NCBI RefSeq assembly: GCF_005233845.1
Contig: NZ_SZQL01000008.1
Span: 124,001-188,000 of the forward strand
DNA from: Ilyomonas limi
Lineage (GTDB): Bacteria; Bacteroidota; Bacteroidia; Chitinophagales; Chitinophagaceae
Direction: 5' to 3'
Length of the DNA: 64,000 nucleotides
The notes under the pieces were generated by a model. The model was not told the origin of the DNA, did no database searches, and saw only the letters and a program-made list of their open reading frames with translations. How positions within the stretch are numbered: position 1 is the stretch's first letter; each line of letters opens with the position of its first letter. The translations under genes were made by a program, and so were the position numbers. Positions 28,923 through 36,645 of this stretch are shown in pieces.

Positions 28923-30179
28923 TTATTTTTTTTCCAATACGAGTTCCTGCATGTTGGTGTAATTATCGTAACTGCTGGTTACCACTTTATCACCGGGCTT
29001 CAGTCCGCCAAGCACTTCATAATAGTCGGTGTTTTGCCGGCCCAGTTGAATGTCTTTGCGGGTAGCCATTTTACCATCGGGGCTTACGAGGAAAATCCAG
29101 TTGCCGCCTGTTTGCTGATAGAAGCCGCCTTTGGGCACCAATACCGCTTGTGTTTCATCGCTCAATGCAAGCAGTATTTGCAGGGTTTGACCACGGCGTA
29201 TACCCTGGGGCACATCGCCTTCAAAAGCCATATCTACCTGGAAGCGGCCGTTGGTAACCTGTGTATATACTTTCTTAATTATTAATTTATAATCTTTATT
29301 GGCGAAAGTAAATTTGCCTTCCAGTCCGTTATACACCTGCGAAATGTAGTGCTCATCTATATCTACGCGCACTTTAAAACCGCTCAGCACATCTATCTGC
29401 CCAAGGCGTTCACCCTTGTTTTTATTTTGACCAATCTCGGCGTCCAGCGATGTTAATTGTCCATCTACCGGCGCACGCACTATGAGGTCGCCCACTTTCT
29501 GGCGCATTACAGCCAGTGCGTTTTGAGAGCCTTGATACGATTGTCCTGCCTGTGCAAGCTGCTGTTTGGTAGAAATGCTGTCCTGTTCCAGCAACTGCTC
29601 AGTTAGTTTCTTTTTCTCCAGATAATAGTTGTATTTGTTCTTAGCCTGCTGAAACTCCTGAGAACCGATTACTTTTTGCTCATACAAACGTTTATCAAGG
29701 TTATACACGCGTTCAGCTTCTTTTAAATCGTTTTCTACATCGGTCATTTGGTTCAACTTTGTAGTGGTATTTTGCACCGCATTATTACGAGCTATCTGCA
29801 TTTGCGTAAGCAGGTTATATACCGATGTTTCCTGATTTACAAGGCTAAGTTCCAAATCGGTATTCGACAAGCGCATAATAGGATCGCCTTTCTTCATGAT
29901 GGCACCATCTTCCACATATTTTTCTTCTACCCGTCCGCCTTCCATTGCATCTAAGTAAATAGTGGAAATAGGCATTACCACGCCATTTACAGGAATCGTT
30001 ACCTGAAAGGGACCTTTGGTCACTTCACTAATGGTAATGCGTTCTGTATCTACATTCAGCTTAGCGCCGCCTGAAGTAAAATAGTAACTGGCTGCCAGCA
30101 GTGCTATAATACCTGCTATACCAGCGATAGTTAAAATCTTTTTAGTTGTCCACTTCTTTTTCTTAATTACTCTGTCCAC
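28923..30179 (-). CDS. HlyD/MacA-type periplasmic membrane fusion protein
   Basis: 418 residues. A lysine-rich start (MDRVIKKKKW) and one membrane anchor about 13-32 are followed by a beta-barrel/lipoyl-like region (VNGVVMPISTIYLDAMEGGRV), a long alpha-hairpin coiled coil about 105-215 rich in Gln, Asn and Leu, the returning lipoyl half (VRAPVDGQLTSLDAEIGQ), and C-terminal barrels with FVLxP-like VLVPKGGF. MFPs of this family bridge an inner-membrane permease to an outer-membrane channel. It is the first large gene of the exporter operon, immediately before the ATPase. No outer-membrane factor gene is in the window, so the channel must be encoded elsewhere or the protein works without one. 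Confidence 0.93.
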   Translation of the reverse strand: MDRVIKKKKWTTKKILTIAGIAGIIALLAASYYFTSGGAKLNVDTERITISEVTKGPFQVTIPVNGVVMPISTIYLDAMEGGRVEEKYVEDGAIMKKGDPIMRLSNTDLELSLVNQETSVYNLLTQMQIARNNAVQNTTTKLNQMTDVENDLKEAERVYNLDKRLYEQKVIGSQEFQQAKNKYNYYLEKKKLTEQLLEQDSISTKQQLAQAGQSYQGSQNALAVMRQKVGDLIVRAPVDGQLTSLDAEIGQNKNKGERLGQIDVLSGFKVRVDIDEHYISQVYNGLEGKFTFANKDYKLIIKKVYTQVTNGRFQVDMAFEGDVPQGIRRGQTLQILLALSDETQAVLVPKGGFYQQTGGNWIFLVSPDGKMATRKDIQLGRQNTDYYEVLGGLKPGDKVVTSSYDNYTNMQELVLEKK

Positions 30180-30254
30180 TGTTTGTTCTTTTATTTTTAT
30201 TATAAACTGTTTTTCTACCGTTAAGTGTGGTGCACCGTGTCTTTTAGCACTGGC

Positions 30255-30443
30255 TTACATAAATTTCAATGTCAGCAAGTTAATTAAACTAAAATCTTCT
30301 GCATCGCTGATGGAAGTGGCTGCAGCTTCCTGCACGCGCTTTTCGCAAATAGGTGCAGTTTTTTTGGGGCTGAACTGTGCAAGGCAAAAAGCAGCTGACA
30401 ATATAATGATGGTTAATGTTGTTATTCTTTTTAACGTTCTCAT
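30255..30443 (-). CDS. Possible small exported protein at the head of the exporter operon
   Basis: 62-residue reading frame. Residues 1-22 form a good signal peptide (basic MRTLKR, hydrophobic core, SAAFCLAQ). The remaining about 40 residues contain one Cys and a run of Ala, Ser, Asp and Glu. No family is recognised. It lies 75 bp before the fusion-protein gene on the same strand, so it would be co-transcribed with MFP and ATPase. It could be a secreted substrate, an accessory peptide or only a spurious frame; its signal peptide and position are the arguments for keeping it. Confidence 0.45.
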   Translation of the reverse strand: MRTLKRITTLTIIILSAAFCLAQFSPKKTAPICEKRVQEAAATSISDAEDFSLINLLTLKFM

Positions 30444-30694
30444 GATTTTAATTTTTAATTTTTAAGAAAAATCCGGTATAGACATACCAGATACAATTGC
30501 ACATGATGAAAACTGTTCACTAAGATTGAAAGCTTAATGCCAATGGAATTTACTATTGATTATCAATTAGTTAAGCAACAATTGTATGTTGTTTACTGTA
30601 CGCATGTGCACAACAACTGTCCGCTTTTGATACAATACCCTATAGCGCATGTTTATAGCGCACGGATGATACCGATTTCTTCAGATAAGGATTG

Positions 30695-30710
30695 TGCTGA
30701 TAAACAGCCA
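30695..30710 (-). promoter_or_regulatory. Weak sigma-54-like promoter candidate for the exporter operon
   Basis: On the minus strand TGGCTGTTTATCAGCA keeps the TGGC and GCA blocks with the correct 10-base interval between the key GG and GC, but departs from TGGCACnnnnnTTGCA at four positions. It would start a transcript near 30685 with a leader of about 240 nt. The same bases also form a small GCTG/CAGC palindrome, so a chance match is possible. Confidence 0.25.
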
Positions 30711-30730
30711 ATGATTGATCTGATTCATTC

Positions 30731-30762
30731 ACATTGAAACATCCTTTCTATCCATACTGAAA
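30731..30762. promoter_or_regulatory. Candidate enhancer half-sites shared with the regulator gene
   Basis: ATACTGAAA at 30754-30762 is identical to the right half of the palindrome at 32663-32693, and ACATTGAAA at 30731-30739 is a two-mismatch copy in direct repeat. They lie just upstream of the minus-24/minus-12-like motif. The likely binder is the response regulator at 32736-34097; this is inference. Confidence 0.3.
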
Positions 30763-30887
30763 CCATGTTATCTTGCATGTCGGCAAATTCGTGCAATTCA
30801 TGTAATTTGTATTTGAATAGTTTGTATATAAAAATCTGCGCACTAGTCCCTGGCATCCGTGTTCCATAGAATTCTTTTCTTTGCCGC

Positions 30888-32450
30888 ATGAAAATTAACA
30901 GCCTCGGGTTTATCATAATTGCAGCTATTATTCTCCTGTTTGTTCGCCTGGGCGGCACCTCTGTTTTCCAGGTAGCAGAAGCCCGCAACAGCCAATGTGC
31001 CTACGAAATGATGACCACCGGCGATATGATTACGCCTACCTTTAATGGAATCTTGCGCACCGACAAGCCTGCGCTGGAATACTACGCCATGATAGCTGCC
31101 TACAAACTGTTTGGCAAAGACGAAGGCAGCGCTCGTTTTTTTTCGGGGGTGTGCGGCTTAATAGTGATTATTTCCACTTTCTTTTTTGTACGCAAACACG
31201 CCACCACAAGTGCCGCATGGTGGAGTGCATTTATACTTCTTTCATCCATGCACACCATCGTGCAGTTTCGCTTAGCAACGCCCGATCCTTATCTTATTTT
31301 GTGCCATGTGCTGTCGTTATACTGTTTTATAGAAGGTTTCACCAGCAGGCAGTTCAAATGGTATGCACTAATGTATATTTTACTGGGTTTAGGTATTTTT
31401 GCTAAAGGTCCGGTAGCCCTGGCTCTGCCAGGACTTACTATGGTGTTGTATCTTTTATTTACCAAACAATTTACCCTAAAAAATATAGTGCGTTTGCAGC
31501 CCTGGTTTGGTGTGCTACTAATAGCACTTTTTTGCGTGCCGTGGTATTATCTGGTGCATGTGCGCACCGGCGGCGCCTGGACAAGAGGCTTCTTCTTTGA
31601 GCATAACGTAGGCCGCTTTGACGAGCCGGTGGATAACCATGGCGGCCTATTTATTATTACTTTTTTGTTTGTAATATTAGGCATGTTCCCGTTCTCTGCA
31701 TTCTTTATACGAGTGGGTAAATATGTGTGGCAAAACAGAAAGACAAACCACTTTCTACTATTTAATTTTATTGCTTTCTGGGTGGTGGTTGGCTTTTATT
31801 TTTTCTCCAGTACCCGGCTGCTCAATTATACTACACCGGCTTATCCGTTTTTCGCTATTATGATCGGTTGCTGGCTGGCAGATAGATTGCCTGTGTTTTC
31901 ATTCAAAAATATAAAGCCAGAACTACTTATTATTTGCATACTAACAATGATTTTGCCCCTTGGCATTTATACCTGGGCTGTCAATACAGAACCAGTTGAT
32001 AATGTAAGCTGGATTGCTTTTCCATTGCTTGTTTTCACCGTTGGTGGTATTGCGGCGTTGGTGTATGCAAGGCAAAATATTAGTAAAGCATTGCGTGTTA
32101 TAGGATGCACATATATGGTTGCCACCTTGCTCGTATTTGCCTGGTTATTTCCGGCATTAGACAGTCAAACGCCTATGGAAAAACACAAGCAGTTTATCGG
32201 TGCAGCAGATAATGTAGTGGCTTATCAAAACTTTAATGATGCTTTTGTGTATTATACAAAGCACCCCATCCCGCTAATTACCGATATAGATAGCCTGGCG
32301 GCTTACATCAATACGCACAACAATGCAGTGGTAATATCTAAAAGCAAACAGTTTAAAACCCTGGACAGTTTACCTTCTATTAAATTGTACAGCAAAGACA
32401 TGGATTTGTTTAGCGTAAGTTATTCAGCCATTTATATAAAAAGTAAGTGA
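30888..32450 (+). CDS. ArnT/PMT-like membrane glycosyltransferase
   Basis: 520-residue polytopic inner-membrane protein of the GT-C superfold. After TM1 the first periplasmic loop carries VAEARNSQCAYEMMTTGDMI (acidic Glu31) and LRTDKPALEYY (DKP at 59-61), the ArnT-like signature of enzymes that move a sugar from a polyprenyl-phosphate donor to lipid A or another acceptor. About a dozen hydrophobic segments follow, then a C-terminal soluble stretch. The acceptor is not known. It sits between the exporter operon and its putative two-component regulator, reading away from the exporter, which hints at a shared envelope-stress role. It could equally be a protein mannosyltransferase relative. Confidence 0.8.
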   Translation: MKINSLGFIIIAAIILLFVRLGGTSVFQVAEARNSQCAYEMMTTGDMITPTFNGILRTDKPALEYYAMIAAYKLFGKDEGSARFFSGVCGLIVIISTFFFVRKHATTSAAWWSAFILLSSMHTIVQFRLATPDPYLILCHVLSLYCFIEGFTSRQFKWYALMYILLGLGIFAKGPVALALPGLTMVLYLLFTKQFTLKNIVRLQPWFGVLLIALFCVPWYYLVHVRTGGAWTRGFFFEHNVGRFDEPVDNHGGLFIITFLFVILGMFPFSAFFIRVGKYVWQNRKTNHFLLFNFIAFWVVVGFYFFSSTRLLNYTTPAYPFFAIMIGCWLADRLPVFSFKNIKPELLIICILTMILPLGIYTWAVNTEPVDNVSWIAFPLLVFTVGGIAALVYARQNISKALRVIGCTYMVATLLVFAWLFPALDSQTPMEKHKQFIGAADNVVAYQNFNDAFVYYTKHPIPLITDIDSLAAYINTHNNAVVISKSKQFKTLDSLPSIKLYSKDMDLFSVSYSAIYIKSK

Positions 32451-32662
32451 CCGGATAAATAGTTTTAAATAAAATTAATCTCCGCAATGCATTTTTATTT
32501 TGCTGTTGCAGGCAGTAGTTTTATGCTGATTGCTCATCAGTCTGCAAATTGCAGCCATTCATCACAAAAAAAGCATTAATTTCAGTCAGAAAAAGCAGCT
32601 GCAGCCACCGTTATACTGTTTTTAACGGATACAAAATAGCATAAACGAAAATTTTTGTAACA

Positions 32663-32693
32663 TTTCAGTATGTTTGTTCGTTATATACTGAAA
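32663..32693. promoter_or_regulatory. Inverted repeat upstream of the sigma-54 regulator
   Basis: TTTCAGTAT (32663-32671) and its exact reverse complement ATACTGAAA (32685-32693) are separated by 13 bases and end 43 bp before the regulator's ATG. The geometry suits a dimeric activator site used for autoregulation. The right half recurs at 30754-30762. Confidence 0.45.
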
Positions 32694-32735
32694 CTGAACT
32701 GATTTTAAGTAACCCCTTTGTCCTAATATACCAAT

Positions 32736-34097
32736 ATGAGTCTAAAAAAATGCTCCATACTTGCCGTTGACGACGACCCGGATGTGCTGATTGCCGTTCG
32801 CATGTTGTTGAAAAATGAAGTACAAAAAATTGTTACCGAAAAAAATCCGGAGAACATCCCTGCGCTGCTCAAAGAGCACCAATTTGATCTGCTCCTGCTC
32901 GATATGAATTTTAAATCGAGCATTAATACCGGTAATGAAGGTTTGTACTGGTTGAAACGTGTAAAGGATCTGAAGCCCAACCTGCAGGTAATTATGATAA
33001 CAGCGTACGCTGATATTGATCTTGCCGTACGCTCGCTGAAGGAAGGCGCTTTCGATTTTATGGTAAAGCCCTGGCATAACGAGAAACTCATTAGCACCGT
33101 TGAAGATGCGCTGGAAAAAAACCATAAACAGCAACGTGCCGAATCGCGCAACAGCAAAGACAGCATCATTGGTACCGAGCTGCTGGGCGAAAGCGAAGTA
33201 ATGCAGGATATTTTTTATAAAATTTCCAAAATAGCACCTACCGATGCCAATATTCTGATACTGGGCGAAAACGGCACCGGTAAAGATTTGATTGCCAAAG
33301 CGATTCATCAAAAATCATTACGTGCTAAGCAGCCGTATGTAAAAGTAGATGTAGGCGCACTTACGGATAGTTTATTTGAAAGTGAATTGTTTGGGCATAA
33401 AAAAGGTGCATTTACAGATGCGCGCGAAGAGCGCGAAGGGCGCTTTGAAAGTGCAAACGGCGGCACGCTGTTTCTGGATGAAATTAGCAATATTTCGCTT
33501 ACGCAACAGGCAAAATTATTGACCGTTTTACAAAATAGAATGGTAACTAAATTAGGTTCCAATCAGCCAATTCCTATCGACATCAGGTTGATTTGTGCTA
33601 CCAACGTTACACTGGCAGATTTAGCTAATGAGAACCGCTTTCGCAAAGACCTGATTTACCGCATCAACACCGTAGAAATCACCGTTCCACCATTGCGTAA
33701 GCGCAAGGAAGATATGCTGATGCTGGCAAAACATTTTGCCAATATCTATGCTACCAAATACATGAAACCGGCTGTTGAGTTTGATAAATCGGCTATTGAA
33801 AAACTGCAATCTTATCATTATCCTGGCAACGTGCGCGAACTGCAATATACCATAGAACGCGCCATTATCATGAGCGATGGCGAGGTGCTCCACAGCAGCG
33901 ATTTAATCTTCTCTCCTATCGAATCGGCGCCGGTTGCCGTTACGGTTGGAGACGATGACAGCAACCTGAGCCATCTGGAAAAAAATACTATTTTGCGGGT
34001 AATAGAAAAACATAGCGGCAACATTACAAAAGCTGCTAAAGAGCTGGGTCTTACACGTACTGCACTCTACAGGAGATTGAGTAAATATGACATTTAA
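32736..34097 (+). CDS. Sigma-54-dependent response regulator (NtrC/AtoC class)
   Basis: 453 residues. The receiver domain (about 5-120) has acidic pair Asp12-Asp13, phospho-acceptor Asp56 in LLLLDMNF and Lys111 in VKPW. The AAA+ domain (about 145-380) has Walker A GENGTGKD at 177-184, the sigma-54 contact loop GAFTDA at 224-229, Walker B TLFLDEI at 244-250 and an arginine-rich sensor region. A Fis-type helix-turn-helix ends the protein (NITKAAKELGLTRTALYRRL). The contact loop reads GAFTDA rather than GAFTGA. The gene overlaps the kinase gene by 11 bp, so the two form a cognate pair. The nearby permease array is the obvious candidate target. Confidence 0.95.
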   Translation: MSLKKCSILAVDDDPDVLIAVRMLLKNEVQKIVTEKNPENIPALLKEHQFDLLLLDMNFKSSINTGNEGLYWLKRVKDLKPNLQVIMITAYADIDLAVRSLKEGAFDFMVKPWHNEKLISTVEDALEKNHKQQRAESRNSKDSIIGTELLGESEVMQDIFYKISKIAPTDANILILGENGTGKDLIAKAIHQKSLRAKQPYVKVDVGALTDSLFESELFGHKKGAFTDAREEREGRFESANGGTLFLDEISNISLTQQAKLLTVLQNRMVTKLGSNQPIPIDIRLICATNVTLADLANENRFRKDLIYRINTVEITVPPLRKRKEDMLMLAKHFANIYATKYMKPAVEFDKSAIEKLQSYHYPGNVRELQYTIERAIIMSDGEVLHSSDLIFSPIESAPVAVTVGDDDSNLSHLEKNTILRVIEKHSGNITKAAKELGLTRTALYRRLSKYDI

Positions 34098-35430
34098 AAA
34101 ATACGAGTTAAGCATACTTTCCCGCGTTATTATTCTCTTTGTTATACTCACTATCGAAGCTTATTTCATAGTCAATTCCGAGATCGTCTATGCCATCATG
34201 CTCTCGCCGGTGCTGATATACCAGGTGTTCAATTTTTATTTGTTTCACAAAAGAGCACAGCGCGAAGTAGAAGAGTTTGTGGAAGCCATTCATTACCGCG
34301 ATTTCTCGCGCCACTTTAATGTAAAACTGGCACCTGCAGGCTTGCAGCCGCTGCGTGCAGGGTTTAATGAAATTAACCTGGCATTTAAACAAATTGCCCG
34401 CGAAAAAGAAACACAATATCAATACCTGCAAAAAATATTGGAGTTGGTAGATACCGGCATTCTCTCTTACAGCATAGAAGATGGCAAAGTAGTATGGATG
34501 AATGAGGCATTGAAGAATTTGCTGCAAGTGCCATATTTGCGCACTATTGATTCGCTGGATATACGCGATGCAGCACTCCATGCGCAAGTAAAAGATTTGA
34601 AACCCGGCGAAACGCTGATTACCGAAGTCCATCCTGAAAAAACAGCTATTAAAATTTTACTGTCTGCTACGGCCTTTCAAACAGATGGCAGTATGTATAA
34701 ACTGATTGCTTTTCAGAACATCAACGAAGCATTGGACGAAACCGAAAACAATGCCTGGCAAAAATTACTGCGTGTGCTTACACACGAAATCATGAATTCG
34801 GTAGCGCCCATTTCTTCCCTTGCTGGCACACTCAAAGACCGGCTGCATGAATCCTTGCCCGTGCTTGCAGACAATAACAATTCGGTGGAAGATTTGGAAA
34901 TGGGCATAGATACCATTCGCCGCCGCAGCGAAAACTTATTGAAGTTTGTAGATACATACCGCAATCTGAATAAAATACAAACGCTTACACTCACTACGGC
35001 TTATGTACGGGATATATTCGAGAATTTATACCAGTTGATGGAGCCCACGTTAGAAGCCAAGAATATAGAACTGGATGTGATTCTGAAAGATACCAGCCTG
35101 CAACTGGAAGCCGATATAAACCTTGTTGAACAGATGCTGATTAACCTGGTTATCAATGCGATTGATGCAGTAAAAAATAAAGCTAATCCGGTTATCAGCT
35201 TATCCGGCAGTGTAAACAGCAACAAAAAGGTAATCATCAAAGTATCAGATAACGGCTATGGCATGGAGCCGGAGATAATGGACAAGATATTTGTACCTTT
35301 TTTCACCACAAAAAAAACCGGCAGCGGCATTGGCTTAAGCTTGTGTAAGCAAATCATGCAACTGCACAAAGGTTCTATTGCCGTGCAAAGTGCTGTAGGC
35401 GAGGGCACAACATTTACGCTGCAATTCTAA
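34087..35430 (+). CDS. Membrane histidine kinase, NtrY-like, cognate to the sigma-54 regulator
   Basis: 447 residues. Two membrane segments about 12-28 and 33-53 are separated by only a few residues, so there is almost no periplasmic sensor. A linker and PAS-like domain (about 60-215) follow, then the H-box RVLTHEIMNSVAP with phospho-acceptor His233, N-box NLVINAIDAV at 353-362, G1 DNGYGM at 388-393, F-box VPFFTTKK, and G2 GSGIGLSL at 412-419. The lack of an extracytoplasmic domain suggests sensing within the membrane or cytoplasm, as proposed for intramembrane kinases that watch ABC transporter activity; that is inference. It is translated from an ATG inside the end of the regulator gene. 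Confidence 0.94.
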   Translation: MTFKKYELSILSRVIILFVILTIEAYFIVNSEIVYAIMLSPVLIYQVFNFYLFHKRAQREVEEFVEAIHYRDFSRHFNVKLAPAGLQPLRAGFNEINLAFKQIAREKETQYQYLQKILELVDTGILSYSIEDGKVVWMNEALKNLLQVPYLRTIDSLDIRDAALHAQVKDLKPGETLITEVHPEKTAIKILLSATAFQTDGSMYKLIAFQNINEALDETENNAWQKLLRVLTHEIMNSVAPISSLAGTLKDRLHESLPVLADNNNSVEDLEMGIDTIRRRSENLLKFVDTYRNLNKIQTLTLTTAYVRDIFENLYQLMEPTLEAKNIELDVILKDTSLQLEADINLVEQMLINLVINAIDAVKNKANPVISLSGSVNSNKKVIIKVSDNGYGMEPEIMDKIFVPFFTTKKTGSGIGLSLCKQIMQLHKGSIAVQSAVGEGTTFTLQF

Positions 35431-35747
35431 CGGAGGTTTGGGACAGAGATACTCCGTCATTCTGAGCAGTAGCGAAGTGCTCTGTGCTATGCTTAAATCA
35501 ATATAGATGACATGATTTGAAGAAAGAAACATATTTGTCCTTTGAAGCTAACAAATCAAACCTCTTTAAGGCTTATTTTGATTGTACTACTGCCCACAGA
35601 TTACTTCGCTCCCAATGACGAATACACCGTAATCACACATCTAATATCATTCATAGAACCACACTGTACATTATATTGCTTTTCATAAAAAACCTATAAA
35701 ACTCATCCTTACAACATCTGCCCCAACCAACACGTTATTTTTGTAGT
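35431..35747. other. 317-bp spacer after the histidine kinase gene
   Basis: No gene is seen. It contains the CGTCATT-type inverted-arm repeat and, at its right end, a TATTTTTG minus-7-like box at 35736-35743 only 4 bases before the next start codon. Confidence 0.6.
35455..35620. repeat. Inverted-arm intergenic repeat of the CGTCATT type
   Basis: Left arm 35455-35486 (CGTCATTCTGAGCAGTAGCG, then AAGTGCTCTGTG) and right arm 35595-35620 (CACAGATTACTTCGCTCCCA, then ATGACG) are imperfect reverse complements about 110 bp apart. The arms share no sequence with the permease-spacer elements but have the same paired-arm design. The element occupies most of the spacer after the kinase gene. Confidence 0.6.
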
Positions 35748-36584
35748 ATGAATTGGATAAAAGGTGTTTTGCTGCAAGTGTTGTTTGTAGGCTGTTTAAA
35801 TGCAGCATATAGCCAATATTATTACAACGATATTGTAGCTACAAAGCAGGCTGCCCAGCAATACCAGGCTTTAAAGGCTAATCATATTTCGCATGTAACT
35901 GCAAAAAGTTTTGAAAGTGATAACCAGCCCACGGAAAACTTTCAGTTAGAACAAACGATTTCACCTGATGCAAATACCGTTACTGTTAATGCAAGTTATC
36001 CTTCCACAGGCAATTTATTAACTGTAAATACATACAAGAACGGGAAACTGGTATCTACCCAGGATAGCTCGGCGAATGTGTTGACCACTACCGCTTACAC
36101 TTACAACGGTGCCGGTGATATTGCTTCCATTACTACCGAAACTATAGATACGTTTATGAACAGCCACTCTACCGAAGTGCATCTTTGGCAATACAACAGT
36201 AACGGGCAGCCTGCACAAATGCTGAAGATAAAAGATGGCAGCGATACTACGCTGGTGGTCTTTACTTACGATAATGGCAATGTGGCACAGGAAACCTGGA
36301 AGCGTAAAGGGCGTACAGTAGAAAATTATTACTACTACTACAACGCCAACAATCAGCTTACCGATATTGTACGCTACAACTATCGCGTTAAAAAAATGCT
36401 GCCCGATTTTTTATATGATTACGATGCCAACGGGCGTGTAATAAAAATGATGCAGGTACCCGCAGGAAGAAGCGACTACATGATTTGGCAATACATTTAT
36501 AACGACAATGGACTAAAAGAAAAAGAGTTGCTGTACAACAAGCAACAGCAACTCGTAGGAAAAATCGAGTATCAATATCAGTGA
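35748..36584 (+). CDS. Exported YD-repeat-like protein
   Basis: 278 residues with a signal peptide MNWIKGVLLQVLFVGCLNAAYSQ. The mature part contains repeated Tyr/Asn/Gly units such as YTYNGAGDIASI, YNSNGQPAQMLKI, FTYDNGNVAQET, YYNANNQLTDIV, YDYDANGRVIKM and YIYNDNGLKEKE, which is the YD/RHS-type repeat that forms beta-sheet shells or carbohydrate-binding surfaces. It is far too short to be a complete RHS toxin and no C-terminal effector domain follows. Its function is unknown and it is likely periplasmic or surface-exposed. A TATTTTTG box abuts the ATG, so the mRNA may be nearly leaderless. Confidence 0.75.
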   Translation: MNWIKGVLLQVLFVGCLNAAYSQYYYNDIVATKQAAQQYQALKANHISHVTAKSFESDNQPTENFQLEQTISPDANTVTVNASYPSTGNLLTVNTYKNGKLVSTQDSSANVLTTTAYTYNGAGDIASITTETIDTFMNSHSTEVHLWQYNSNGQPAQMLKIKDGSDTTLVVFTYDNGNVAQETWKRKGRTVENYYYYYNANNQLTDIVRYNYRVKKMLPDFLYDYDANGRVIKMMQVPAGRSDYMIWQYIYNDNGLKEKELLYNKQQQLVGKIEYQYQ

Positions 36585-36645
36585 TGTTGCATTGATTAAA
36601 GTTTAATGTCTAAAGTCAGGTTGCCGGTTCTTTACACCTTTAACA

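Larger units (their letters stand above)
30444..30887. other. Divergent intergenic region between exporter operon and glycosyltransferase gene
   Basis: 444 bp with no convincing gene. On the minus strand it holds a weak minus-24/minus-12-like motif (30695-30710) and two ACTGAAAC/ATTGAAAC-type half-sites (30731-30762) related to the palindrome in front of the sigma-54 regulator at 32736. The rest is AT-rich. Confidence 0.5.

Noticed and set aside
30527-30542. Second sigma-54-like sequence on the minus strand (TGGCATTAAGCTTTCA)
   Set aside because: The minus-24 part is good, but the essential GC at minus-12 reads TC, so it was ranked below the candidate at 30695-30710.
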